From: Gautieria morchelliformis
Taxonomy: Eukaryota; Basidiomycota; Agaricomycetes; Gomphales; Gomphaceae
Direction: 5' to 3'
Assembly (NCBI GenBank): GCA_015179125.1
Contig: WHVA01000159.1
Location: 156,275-220,274 of the forward strand
DNA length: 64,000 nt
Shown: piece after piece, positions 53,223 through 63,990 of the stretch
Position numbering within the stretch: position 1 is the first letter of the stretch
Layout of the letters: each line of letters starts with the position of its first letter
Translations under genes and position numbers: made by a program
The notes under the pieces: model-generated
Databases searched by the model: none
What the model saw: only the letters and a program-made list of their open reading frames with translations
What the model was told of the DNA's origin: nothing

Positions 53223-54800
53223 TCATCTATTGTTTGCTATTCGCCCCATGTTCTGCATAGCCAGTTGTTGTTTATTGAGGTGTCGCGGATTACCAGCTAA
53301 TTTTAGCCAGTCTTCGCCATCCCATCTTGAACCTAATTTTGTGAATGTACGCAGAGTTCTTCAGCTGTCTACCCACATCGTCCGAGAATCGCTCTATTGC
53401 GGGGGGGATCTCTCGAATTCTGCGGATGTTTTCAAACTCTATCCAATCTATGCAGTCGAAGTCGTTGTCCAAGATCGTTGTTACTTCCAGTGAGTATTGC
53501 ATATTGAATAACCTATCATTTATTAATACATTGTTTACTGATATTGGGATTGTAGTGTAACGACCGAGCTTGGTGCAGTTGGGGGTAGTAAGAAGTGTCC
53601 CATGCTTATGCCTTCTGATAGGGAGTGGCTGATGGTGTCCCAAAACCTCTGTGGGAGGTTCATTTCATCTGGTGTGTCCCTTGGTTCTTCCTGTGGCATT
53701 AACATATTCAGCTCAAGCAATATGTTTTCAGAGGCTAAGCGATCTAGGTCCTTGATGGAGCTTGTCAATTCTACAGTCGCAGCCTGTATGCCTGGTGGGC
53801 GTTTTAGGTTGCTATTCGTGATTGTTGTGCATTTAGGGCAGTCCCTTGATAGGTGGCCCACCTGGGAGCACAGGAAGCATAAACCCTTTGCTTGTAGGTC
53901 ATCTTTCTGAGCATCGGTGAGTCTGTTTTTGCGTCTTGGTGAGCGTGATTGCTTCCTTGTGCAAGGATTAGTTCTGATATCATTTGTGGTTTTATCTCTA
54001 GGCTTAAAATCACAGAAGTTGTGGCGTTTAGATGGAGACGTCCGGATCCTGAGTGCGTCGGTTGGGGACACCGATCGTGGGTATGCGTCGCTATTCCTCA
54101 ATGGTCGTCTAGGGTTCATTTTTGGAAGAGAAGCGTTGTGTCTTTCTTTGTATTGTCGTAAGTGTTGGGCCTGTTCGAAGCGCTCCGCTGTTTCTTCTAA
54201 TGTTGTGAGATCCGTGTATTCATCAGATAAGCCCACTTTAGTCCATTCTAGATGAAGGTAGCTATTGGCGCCGTTCCATAGCTGTTGGACAATGTGAAGC
54301 TCCGTAATATCCTGTAGACACGTTGCCAGAGATCTCAGGTGTTGTATGTATTCTCGTATTGTTTTCTTGCCTTGGTAAGCTTCATAGAATTTTGTACGCA
54401 TCTGTTGTCTAAAACGTGCTGGAAAACAGAAGTCAAATAGCTCTTTTCCCAGGGATTCTACCATATAGGTGTTGGGTTGTGGAGCCACAAATGTCATGTA
54501 ATACTTGGCCGCTTTTCCTTTCATAAACTTCTTCATGTGTCTTACACGAAAATGAGATGGAAAATTTGTCATTTCGAACCAATTATTTACTTCAAACGTC
54601 CATTGTTCAAACGCGTCGAAGTCTGCGGAGCCGTCATAGGGATCTGGCTCCGAGATTTTCACGTGGGACGTGTCCGCAAGTCTTTCTTTCAGTCTTTGAC
54701 GGTAGGCTTTCTTTCGAAGTATTTTGGCTTTGTACACACTAGGTGGGTCACTGGATTTAGCCGATGATACCTCTGTGTCGTATTGCCGGTTCGTGGGGGG

Positions 54801-55480
54801 TGTTACTTATCGAGATTTCCACTAAGTCGGAACTGGAAAGGACGGCGGCTTCAACTTATAGGTTGCGCCCCCGATGAACTATCATCCTAAGTATTTCGGA
54901 AATGAGTCGGAAGCCGGAAAGTATTGAACCAAAGGTTTAGTCGGAACTTCAGTCGGGACTGAGGCGGAAGGCGGAGAGAGACTGAGATCTTGCTAGACTC
55001 GCTGTGCTAAGAACAGGAGATGGAGCGAAGGAAATCAAGTATCGAAGGCGATTATCTGATTGCAGAATAACAGACATACATGAGGGGGGTTTTATACAAA
55101 GAGCTGAGACAACAGGTAATGACATGGTACTAAGCAAATTCCGGAGGAAGTGGAAGTCGAGTAGACAATGCGTGGGAACTAACTATTGGGAACAATGGGA
55201 CTACAAGAGGGGTTCAGGGTAAGGTAGAACAATGGCAAAGAACAAGGGGTTGGGAAAACATATCTGACAATGAACTACAGGGGTGACCGGATATGTGTTC
55301 TTGATAAATGATGATGTGGGTCCGGTGGGTCCGAGTAATAGAGTCGAAAGAACAAGGAAAATGTACAAGGGGCGGAATGTCGGAAATATCGGAGGGGCGG
55401 AATGTTTTGCGGAAATATCGGAGGGGCGGAAAGGTGTGGCGGAACAGAGGGTCGGAAGTCGGAAATGAACGGTCGTAACA
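54801..55480 (-). mobile_element. solo LTR of family B with TSD GGGGG
   Basis: This 680-bp repeat reads TGTTACTTATCG...GGTCGTAACA on the plus strand, the inverse of family B (TGTTACGACC...AAGTAACA). GGGGG flanks both sides (54796-54800 and 55481-55485). A TATA box (RC of ttttataca, near 55092) fits minus orientation. It lies inside the gag of element E. The lack of internal sequence means LTR-LTR recombination removed the rest. Contains many cggaa motifs. Confidence 0.92.
55370..55437. repeat. ~28-bp tandem repeat in the family B LTR
   Basis: The unit ggggcggaatgt...cggaaatatcgga occurs about 2.5 times (gcggaatgtcggaaatatc, then gcggaatgttttgcggaaatatc, then a partial copy). It lies in the U3-like part of the LTR and multiplies the cggaa motif. 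Confidence 0.75.
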
Positions 55481-56407
55481 GGGGGCCTCGTCATTCCTTC
55501 CCTGAAGATATTGGCCAGATAGCTTTGGACCGGAATCTGATCTGTAGCATGGGTCAGGAGGGGGTAAGCAGTCGTTGCTGATTCCTTATTCCTGGGTTTC
55601 AACTGTCTAAGCTGGTAGACCCCAGGGAGGACACTTGATAAATTTTTGTGAAAATTTTCTCTGCAGGTTTCTGCTGGGTCTGCTCCGTTGAGTTCTACGT
55701 GGAGTTGTTGGGCAAGCAGTTCGTCAGTTTGGGAGGTGACAGTCTGTACGTTTACTGTCAACGTTGTATCCTTTGAGCTCGACTCACACGCCCTCCATTT
55801 TTCCTTCTGCACCGCAGTCAATCTAGGCGTCGCTCGGGGCGTTGTCTTAGCAAGTTGTGACGTCGACGGCGCAGTTGATTCGGATGTCGCAGTTTTATTT
55901 ACATCGGTGTAATGGGACATGCGTTGTGCTCGATCTTTTATCATCCCACGCAGTGATTTCGAGTCCATGTTGTCTAAGATGCCGATCATGAACTGTCGGT
56001 AAGGGTCTTCGTCATGTTCCAGCATTGTCGGGGATGGTCTGCGTATTCATCTGGATTTACCAGGCGGGCATGACGTCCATGAAGTAGGGATCTCGCTGTA
56101 TGGATCTTCCGACCCGTCGTAGTTGGACCATGCTGGCGATTCACGACCTGCCCATTCCGGAGTCTCCGGTGTGGGGGTGCGTCGTGTGCTGATGCGGTTG
56201 GGGGGAGTCGTCGGTAGGCCAGGACTGTGATCAGAGAACCAGTCCTGGAAGTAGCAAGCATTCGTCCGAACTATTGCGTGGCCATTCGGAGGCCTTTCCT
56301 TACCCGTGTCGTGTTGGGCTGGTAGGAATTCCTCCTGACTTGACTTGGTGTCAACGTATTCATTGTCGACTTCAGCCTCACTCGCAGAGCGGTGGTGCAG
56401 AAGGTAA

Positions 56408-57992
56408 AGGGCGCTGGAAGGATAAAACCAAAGATTCCGCAAACATTACATACAACTTCATTGATCCGATATTGAAGGAGTCTCTTGCTAAGGAGGCGGT
56501 AGCAGATGGAGCCGCCAGCCAGGCCAAAACACTAGCGGATCATCTGGTGGATCACATAACTAGTGAGCAGGGCAAGCCACGCTGAAAGTTTTAATCGATG
56601 CTCAGCGTCCACTATTAAAAGACCTAGTGATTATAAGAGATGAGTCAGTGAATTTGCGACCTCCGAATAGCGAAGAATCATTGCTCGCCACTTTATAGTA
56701 TTATGATTGCTGGTCGTGATACTGTATACCTCCCCATCACTATACCCTGCCTTCATCTTACTGATATGCTGGGATATAGACTATGTCTACGCTCACTTTT
56801 GTCATCTATTGCCTGTCGCAAAACAAGGACGTACTGATGAAGTTACGGCGAGAGATTCTAACAATGGTGGGACCTACACGTACACCAGTCTGTGATGATG
56901 TCAAGGATTGTAAGTACTTGTGTGCTGTGATCAATGGTAAGTTTTCCAACAACTCCCGCGGAATTTTTGAAGTTTCATGGTGTTCACAGAGACGCTTCAT
57001 TTGTACCCCGCTGTGTATGTATCGATTCCACTTCGCATCGTAACGTGACCTTACAACTTTCTCCAGCGTGCTTTTCTTAGACCAATCGATACGCGGTATG
57101 TGCTAGCAGCCCGTCTGAGTTTTCGGACAGTCTTTCACACTCTTGGTTCTCAGTCAGTCCAAACGTGCGACCACCTGGCCTGCTTCCGATGGCGGGAAAC
57201 CCTACTACCTCCCAGCTGGACGCCTGGAACCGAGTGAGGATGCTTTCCGGCCTCTATGCTTCAATCCTGACATTTATGTCATGCTTAGTGTGCCATACGC
57301 AGTCTGGTTAATGCACAGATGCACAGACCTTTGGGGACCGGACTGTTATTTGAGGAGGAAGAAAATATTTCAGTCAGGACAATCTATTTTGTTATCAATC
57401 ATTCTCATTTTCACCATATTTCTTATCATTCTGAGACCCATTCCGAGCCGAGAATCATTCCGAGTCGAGTCGAGTCGAGGCGCACATATGTGTATCATTT
57501 TCCACATATTATCGAGTCGAGTCCTTGTCCTACATGCCTGACATCATATTTGACATCATCTGTCCAGGAATTAGCCATCTAGGGGTCATAGCATCATACT
57601 TGACATCATCTTGACCCTAACTCCTAGCTCCATTATTTTTCACATGACTACCTACTCCTATTGTATATTGTTTAAATACTTGGACTCTAGATACGAATAA
57701 ATCAGTGACTTTACAATCTTTTTCCTTAGAGCTTCGAGTTAAAAGCATCTTTGGATCATTATTGTTTCCTCCTTACCTCCCACACTAAGAACACTGCTCA
57801 ATTCTAGAACTCTAGAACACTGCTTTTATTCTTTACCAGAACACTGCTTAAAATCTCTATCACACTATTGTTCATTCGACCTCAACCTCTTAATCTGATT
57901 TATATTACGGACGGTGTGTTGTAGTAGCCCTTGCTCTGTTGCATTTGTGTGACACCAGCCTGTTTAGCCTCAGAATTTGATCCAGACTGGAT
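56408..57992 (+). pseudogene. partial P450 copy (CYP63-like), broken by a solo LTR
   Basis: The stretch matches the intact P450 gene from 27788 (ctggaaggataaaaccaaag) to about 28800, introns included: [47 protein letters not shown], the K-helix exon and WLMHRCTDLWGPD. The 5' third and the heme-binding 3' part are missing. A deletion removes part of the exon before MIAGRDT (gagatgagtcagtg). The copy is split at 57344-57907 by an LTR insertion and ends at 57992 against a LINE tail. It is non-functional and lacks the heme cysteine. Confidence 0.92.
57344..57907 (+). mobile_element. solo LTR (564 bp) in the P450 copy, TSD CGGAC
   Basis: TGTTATTTGAGG...TTTATATTA is flanked by CGGAC at 57339-57343 and 57908-57912. 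Removal joins ggggacCGGAC to ggtgtgttg, matching the intact P450 (ggggaccagacggtgtgttg). The 3' end lacks the canonical CA, probably by mutation. A gagtc-repeat tract lies at about 57463-57478. The AT content and size fit a Copia-type LTR, but this is inferred. Confidence 0.85.
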
Positions 57993-59563
57993 ATTTTTTT
58001 TATTTTTTTTATCCATTTTTGTCTATTGGGGCCGTGCCCTGTGTAAGACAAGGCATACATTTGTTCCGTCTGTTGCTGTTTTTTCAGCTGCTTCTTCATG
58101 TCTATCTCTGCATGTACCCGATGGACTTGCATCCCGGGTGGGTCCATGCTTATGCAAAGCGAGGTTCCGTGGCTTTCCGTGTGGTCTGCACGGGCCTACT
58201 CCCTGTCTATTTCCCTCCGTCCCACAGGGCGACGTCTCCAAATGTCTGTCTGAATTTGCCGGTCGCGTTTATGTACTGAAAAGGGGGTGCTAGCGCTTTT
58301 GGCCTGTTCAGAAGCATGCTGACCAACCTTGCCCCACGTCTCAGTGTCTTCTCTAGTTGTTGCCGCTGCTGCTTGTATGCCGGGCACTGCAATAGGAAGT
58401 GGTGGACCGTTTCGTCGCTACTGAGGCAAGCTTCGCATGTTGGTGACTCTGCTTTGCCCATTTTGAACATGTGCTTGTTGAGCGGTACGTGGCCCATGCG
58501 AAGTTGGATTAAGAGCGAGCTGTGTCTCCACGCTAGTCCGGCGCTGAGTTTCATGTATGCTGTTGACGGCATTGATGGGTCTATTTGGTGTGCATATTGG
58601 GCTCTTGGTGAGTTGTTGAAGGCGTCTTTGGCTAGCGCTTTCAAGGCTTTGTTGTGCTTTTGTATCTTGGCCGATTTGCTGGTAGGCATCCTGCCCCAGC
58701 ATTCTATTAGTGCATCAGTTTCATCCATGGAGTCACCCTTCGCCGCCCTTTTCGCCTCCCTGTCTGCTTTCTCATTGCCCTCTATCCCATTGTGCCCTGG
58801 GACCCAGCTCAACGTTATCTTTGCATACCCCCCTCTCTCCCTCTGTATTGCTTTGGCCTGGTCATGTATTGCGTTGACCAGGTACTGGCCTGATATTGCC
58901 CTCTCCTCCCTGGTTGTCAGCAGGGCCGCCTGATTGTCCATGCTCAGCACATGGTCCCAGTTGCTCTCGTTCCGTAGCAGCTTTACCCCCATCACTGCTC
59001 CAAGCAGTTCAGCCTTGAACACAGTGTGTTCGTCCTCCATTCCCATGTACCTTCTAACTACTTTCTTAACCACTCCCCCCTGTAGAGGACCGCTGCCGCG
59101 CCTACCCTCCGTCGATTGATGATCCGTTGGTGTACACCCTTACTTCCAACCTATCCGCCTGTACCACTGCTGTTGCTTCGTCTTTGCTCCCTGGTATTTG
59201 TATGTCGAAGGTTGGTTTCCATTTTGGCCCTCATTTCGTCACCTCTATTTTCTCCATTCTTTGCGGTTTGAGGTCGAGCCCATGCATCATCTCATGGAGC
59301 GGGGTTCTATGTCTCTTAACATATCTAGTCGCCGCTCTCTTCACGTGCTTTGATAGAGGATGCTGAGTGGGCAAACATGTTAGTTGGACCACCGCGCGAT
59401 GAACTATTTTGGATACTAATAGTGGGAACGGAAGTAGGTTGGCATGTGCGTCGAGTATGTTGCTGGCTGTCGCTAGCACCACCTGCCATTGTATTCTTGC
59501 TAGTTTGTTGATATATCCCTTTGTGCCTTTGTTGCTGGCAGATCCTGAAATCAAGTACGTATC
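57993..59563 (-). mobile_element. second Tad1/I-type LINE, 3' half
   Basis: The minus-strand poly(A) tail shows as T-rich 57993-58011, followed by a 3' UTR with ggccgtgccctgtgtaagac, the same signature as the first LINE's 3' end. RNase H and the RT C-terminus follow. The 5' side is cut by the family A LTR at 59564. It is inserted in the P450 copy (ccagactgg). Confidence 0.9.
58207..59563 (-). pseudogene. LINE ORF2 remnant: RT thumb and RNase H
   Basis: Frame 58207-59073 carries RNase H (FKAELLGAVMGVKLL, SMDNQAALLTTREER, SWVPGHNGIEGNEKADREAK) and the C-terminal zinc-like motif CEACLSSDETVHHFLLQC. Frame 59231-59554 carries the RT C-terminal region (NKGTKGYINKLARIQ, YVKRHRTPLHEMMH). Relative to the intact LINE it lacks about nine residues after VVLA and has frame breaks near 59100-59230, where the first RNase H motif is lost. 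Inactive. Confidence 0.88.
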
Positions 59564-60031
59564 TGTAAGGGCAACCCTGGCTAGTCGTGGAGATCACACT
59601 ACCACACAACTGACAAGGGGAAATCCAAAGTATGTATAAATGAACAGAGCATACAAGAGAGGGGGTTCTCACCTGACAAGGGGAAATCCAAAGAGAAAAG
59701 TCTAAGGACCCCCAATGTCAGCGAGCCCGTATTATACTACGCTGCGCAACCAGGGACAACGCTTGGCACCCGCCATCAACCCTGCATCCCCCTGACCCTT
59801 GATCAACCCTTGATGCCACCTATTATGCGAGTCGCTTGATTTCCGACACTGTTCCGGGGCGGAAGTCGGAAATTGGAGTGGAACTGGCAAGGCGAACGGA
59901 ACTGGTGGAAGTTCTCCCAGAAGCGGAATCGTTCCCGAAAGCGGATGCGGAGATGGAATCGGAACCGGAAGCGGAGTCGGAACTGGGTGTGGTGTCGGAA
60001 CTGGAAATGGAAAACAGGGTGTCCCCTGACA
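59564..60031 (-). repeat. family A LTR 4 (3' LTR of A4)
   Basis: This 468-bp TG...CA repeat has the agaaaagtct transcript-start block intact (about 59694) and dense cggaa motifs. It interrupts the RT of the LINE remnant. Confidence 0.92.
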
Positions 60032-62273
60032 TCACCCCCCCTCTAGCGTGCTGCGTCCTCGAAGCGCGGGACACAAGGGATTGAAATGCCAGCGAGCAGA
60101 TTCGGCGAGGGGCACCTGGATGTGTCCTGTAGAACTCCCGGAGTTTGTCAGGAGCGGAAACATCTTGCTCTGGGACCCACGAATTCTCCTCGTACCCATA
60201 CCCTTCCCATTTCACGAGGAATTGGAGTCGTCCTCGCACAAACCGGCTGTCCAGGATCCGTTCTACCACGTAGTGCTCTTCCCCATCTACAATTTCTGGC
60301 GGAGGTGGCGGATGAGCCTTCCGACGTGGAATTGGGTCCTCAAGCATAGGGAGTAACTTCACCACGTTGAAGACGGGGTGGAGGCGGGACATGGACATCG
60401 GAAGTCGGAGGCGGTATGCATTCCGTCCAACCCTCCGCGTCACTGTGAAGGGCCCAAGGTAGCGGTGGGCAAGCTTCTGCGAAGGGCGTGTGGTGCGGAT
60501 GTCGCTTGCATCTAGGTACACCTTGTCTCCAACTTGGTACTCTGGGGCAGGAACCCGGCGTCGGTTGTAGTACCTTGCCATGTCATCCTTGGCCTTCGCA
60601 AGGGCCGACTTGGCTTCCGAAAGGGTGGAGTCCATGCGGTCTCGGAACTCATTGACCGTCTCGAGTCGGGAGTCAGCCTGGCGTGGTTCGAAGCCCATCC
60701 GCGGGTGTCGTCCGGAGTCAAGCATGAAGGGAGTCTGTTGCGTGGCGGAATGGACATGGTTGTTGTATTGGAATTCCGCCAGCGGAAGTAACTCATCCCA
60801 GTCATCCTGCCTCTCATTGACAAAGAGGCGGAGATATTGCTCCAACTCCTGATTGACCCGTTCCGTCTGTCCGTCGCCCTGCGGATGGTACGCTGTGGTG
60901 GTAGCCAGCTTTATGCCGAGCAGGCGGTAGAGCTCCCGAGTCAGTTCCACGACAAACTGCGGACCTCGGTCGGAAACGACTTGCTTCGGGAGCCCATGCA
61001 ACTTCCAGACATGTGCAAGGAACAGGCGGGCCGCTCCGAGGGCTGTGATCGTCGTGTGCGTCGGAATGAAGTGGGACACCTTGCTCACCGAATCCACGAC
61101 GTTCATGATCGCGTCGTAGCCATGAGACTCTGGGAGTTCAACGATGAAGTCGACACTGATGGTGTCCCAGCGGGATTCGGGAATCGGGAGCGGAACAAGT
61201 TCTCCGACGGGCGGACGTCGTTGCGCTTTGGTTCGGAGACAAAGGTCACACGTCTTCACGTACTGTCCGATGTAGCGGGACATCTGAGGCCACCAGTAAT
61301 TCCGAGCCACTAACTCCAGCGTCTTCCACCTGCCAGCATGCCCAGCGACCCGTGTGTCATGGTGCTGGGACACGATGCGACGGCGGAGGTCCGCCCCACC
61401 CGGAACATAGACCTTGCCTCTGAAGTGGAGCAGTCCATCACGTTCCGACCATTCCGCTGCCCGTACAGACCGTGAGTGCCCCTTCCGGAGTTCCTCCACT
61501 GCCTTCACCACCGACTCCTCCTTCTCTCCATTCCGGTACTGCCTCCGGATATCCCGGAGCATTTCCGCTTCCGCCCCAACTGCAGTTACTCCTTCTAGGG
61601 CACGGATTGCAAAGAGACTTGGGCGGAGCAGTGTCATATCCGCGTTGTCTCCACTTCCGCTTCCGTGATCCGCGCGGCGGGATAGGGCATCGGGCTTGCC
61701 CATGGTGCGGCCGGGGCGGTGGTGGAGCATGAAGTCAAACCGGGACAGGTGTAGGGACCACCGTGCTTGTCGTCGGTTCAGCTTCTTAGCCATGCGGAAA
61801 TACTCGAGGTTCTTGTGGTCTGTCCAGATCTCAAAAGGGCATAGAGCACCCTCGAGGAAGTGTCGCCACTCCTCCAGCGCTCGGATGATTGCCAGCATCT
61901 CCTTGTCATGGATCTCATAGTTCCGCTCGACCGGACTAAGGCTCTTAGAGAAGAAGGCAATCGGATGCCACCCCCCACCATCTTCCGATGACTGCTGTGA
62001 CAAGACCGCTCCGGTAGCTGCGTCGGAAGAATCCGCCTCGACTCGATAAGGGCGAGAGTCATCGGGAAAGATCAGGACCGGGGCGGAAGTGATCAGCTCC
62101 TTGAGTTTGTCAAAGGAAGTCTGTTCCGGCTCTCCCCACCGCCATCCAACCTCCTTCTTGGTGAGGTCGAAGAGGGCACGGGCGTGGCAGGAGAAGTCCT
62201 TGATGAACCGCCGGTAGAAATTGACAACCCAATGAAGGACTGGACCTCCTTCTTGTTTCGCGGCGCGGGCCAA
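60032..62273 (-). CDS. pol: A4 pol: RNase H, integrase, chromodomain (open)
   Basis: One open frame covers FYRRFIKDFSCHARALFDLT, RNase H ([30 protein letters not shown]), the HHCC zinc domain (HHDTRVAGHAG, CDLCLRTKAQR), a DDE core (ISVDFIVELPESHGYDAI, VVSDRGPQFVVELTRELY, YHPQGDGQTERVNQELEQYL) and a chromodomain (EEHYVVERILDSRFV, QFLVKWEGYGYEENSWVPEQ). Because the polypurine run has one more G than in A1, the frame does not stop at the LTR edge but runs about 70 codons into the LTR. The N-terminal limit is a single-base deletion near 62228, which separates it from the RT. Confidence 0.92.
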
Positions 62274-62996
62274 TCCGATACACCGGAAACTTTGACTGGG
62301 TCCATTTCCACCTTTCCTTCCGACACAATCACCCCAAGATACTCTATCCGCGTCCGCTCAAATTCGCACTTTTCCGGCTTGAGACACAGGTTGTATTCCC
62401 GGAGCCGTTCCAGCACTCTCCGCATGACTTCCCGATGTTCGGACATTGTTTTCGTGAAAATGAGGATGTCATCGAGGTAGACGCAGACAACCCCTTCTGC
62501 TATCATGTCACGGAAAATGTCATTCATCATCGTCTGGAATGTGGCGGGACTGTTGGTGAGGCCAAAGAACATGACCTGTGGCTCAAAGAGTCCTCGTTGG
62601 TGCGGAATGCGGCCTTCCACTCGTCTCCCTCCCGGATCCGGACATTTTGAAGCCCCAGCGGACATCCAGCTTAGTGAAGTACCTCGCCCCGCGGAGTTGT
62701 GTGATCAGTTCGGAAATGAGTGGAATGGGGTACCGGTTCTTGATCGTGATCGCATTCAAGGCCCGGTAATCCTGCACAAGTCTGAGCGAGCCTCCTTCTT
62801 CTTGATGAAGAACACCGGAGATGCCATGGGTGACTTGGAGGGGCGGATCCTCCCTGTACGGAGGTTTTCCGCAAGGAATGCATCGAGCTCTACCTGCTCC
62901 TTGGGTGACAGCGGGTAGACCTTGCAGTTGGTGGGCTTTGACCCAGGCTCCAACTCGATGGCGTGGTCCCACAGCTTCCGTGGAGGCAGGGATCAA
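62093..62996 (-). pseudogene. pol: A4 reverse transcriptase, frameshifted
   Basis: Frames 62583-62996 and 62093-62665 together give a complete Gypsy [60 protein letters not shown], catalytic VCVYLDDILIFTKTMSEHRE and FERTRIEYLGVIVSEGKVEM. A frameshift around 62600-62660 separates fingers from palm and another near 62228 cuts off RNase H. Minor indels only, so decay is recent compared with A1. Confidence 0.88.
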
Positions 62997-63990
62997 ACGA
63001 CTCCTTGGAAAAGACGTCCTCGAACTCCCGCAGGTACTCCGGAATTTCCGCCTCTACTCTATCATGCCTCTTGGAGGCTTCAGCAAGGCGTTGCGAAATA
63101 TTTCCGGTGGCGCGGATGTGTTCCGCTTCCGGCGGAAGGTTTACGTACAGCAAGCGCTCCCCTTCCGCCAGATGTCTTCCGGGCCGAGTCGGATGACGTC
63201 GGAATCGGAATCGGAATGGAAGTGGGATCCGGTTCAAATTCCGCTTCCGAGTCTTCTTCTGCAAGCAGTGGATGGGGGCCAGAACGACATGTCTGTATGA
63301 GCCGTTCGGTCTTCCGCTGCTCCTGGCGCTCCTTCCGCATTCCGACCGGCACATGTGACACTTGGCTGGACATCGACTCATCAGTACCTTCCGAGTCTGC
63401 CAATTGATCTCCGGGTTGTGCTCCTGAAGCCAGGTAAACCCGAGGATGATGTCTTGCTTCCCCAGGCTGGTGACTGCAAAGGAAGTGCGTTCGAGTGTCC
63501 ATCGTAGCGGAGAATTGTGTCTACTATCTCCGTGATGGACCCTGCCTCATTGGGGCTTCCATCCACATTGAACACCGGGATTGCACGTTGCAACTTCCGC
63601 GTGGTCAGTCGGTTCCGTTCCACATAGTCCCGGTCCATAAACTGACCAGTGGCCCCGCAATCGACAAGGGCGGGTCCGGATTTGACTTCCGCCGTATCTG
63701 TCGTCTGGATCTCCACCTTAATGACTAGTGACTTGGGGCCAGGGGTGGCAGCAACAACATAGCGCTTCGGAAGGCGTCTCTCCCAAGGGCGGATGCGGGA
63801 TGGATGGGGTGTCGATTTGGTTTTTGTGTGACTTTATCCGGTGGGTCTGTACGAAGTGAGGGGAGTGGGGGCTTTTCATTCTCTACTTCAAGACAGGCAA
63901 ACCGGTTATGTACAGGCAGCAGGGGCACACATCTCACCCGCTGCGTGTCACAAAATCCGACGCATCTTCCGCTTCCGGTAGACCATGTTC
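62890..63990 (-). pseudogene. pol: A4 protease and linker region
   Basis: Frame 63381-63716 holds the retropepsin start (SGPALVDCGATGQFMDRDYV, then ERNRLTTRKLQRAIPVFNVD); the catalytic triplet reads DCG instead of the usual DTG/DSG. Frames 63080-63502 and 62890-63381 carry the linker toward RT ([19 protein letters not shown]). Frame 63725-63937 and the window edge give the gag-pol linker. Several small indels break the frame. Confidence 0.82.

Larger units (their letters stand above)
49283..56407 (-). mobile_element. Gypsy element E, internal region, both ends lost
   Basis: Minus-strand gag (56.4-53.5 kb), protease (53.2-52.3), RT/RNase H (52.2-51.1) and integrase (50.8-49.3) lie in canonical Ty3/Gypsy order. 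No LTR of its own was found: the 3' side ends at the inverted-repeat element and the 5' side abuts the P450 copy at about 56408. A solo LTR of another family is inserted at 54801-55480. Stops and frameshifts make it inactive. No chromodomain is visible before the 3' break. Confidence 0.88.
53535..56407 (-). pseudogene. gag: Gypsy E Gag, split by a solo LTR
   Basis: Upstream part 56407-55481 (KERPPNGHAIVRTNAC, MIGILDNMDSKSLRGMIKDR, SYLANIFREGMTRPP) and downstream part 54800-53535 (FDAFEQWTFEVNNWFEMTNF, KGKAAKYYMTFVAPQPNTYM, knuckle CFLCSQVGHLSRDC) are one gene. Deleting the LTR and one GGGGG copy leaves both halves in the same frame across ...TRPP/TNRQYD.... A TGA at 56047-56049 is the only stop in the upstream half. 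The gag end (53535) overlaps another frame (53290-53643). Gag forms the capsid. The 5' end is lost at the P450 junction. Confidence 0.87.
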
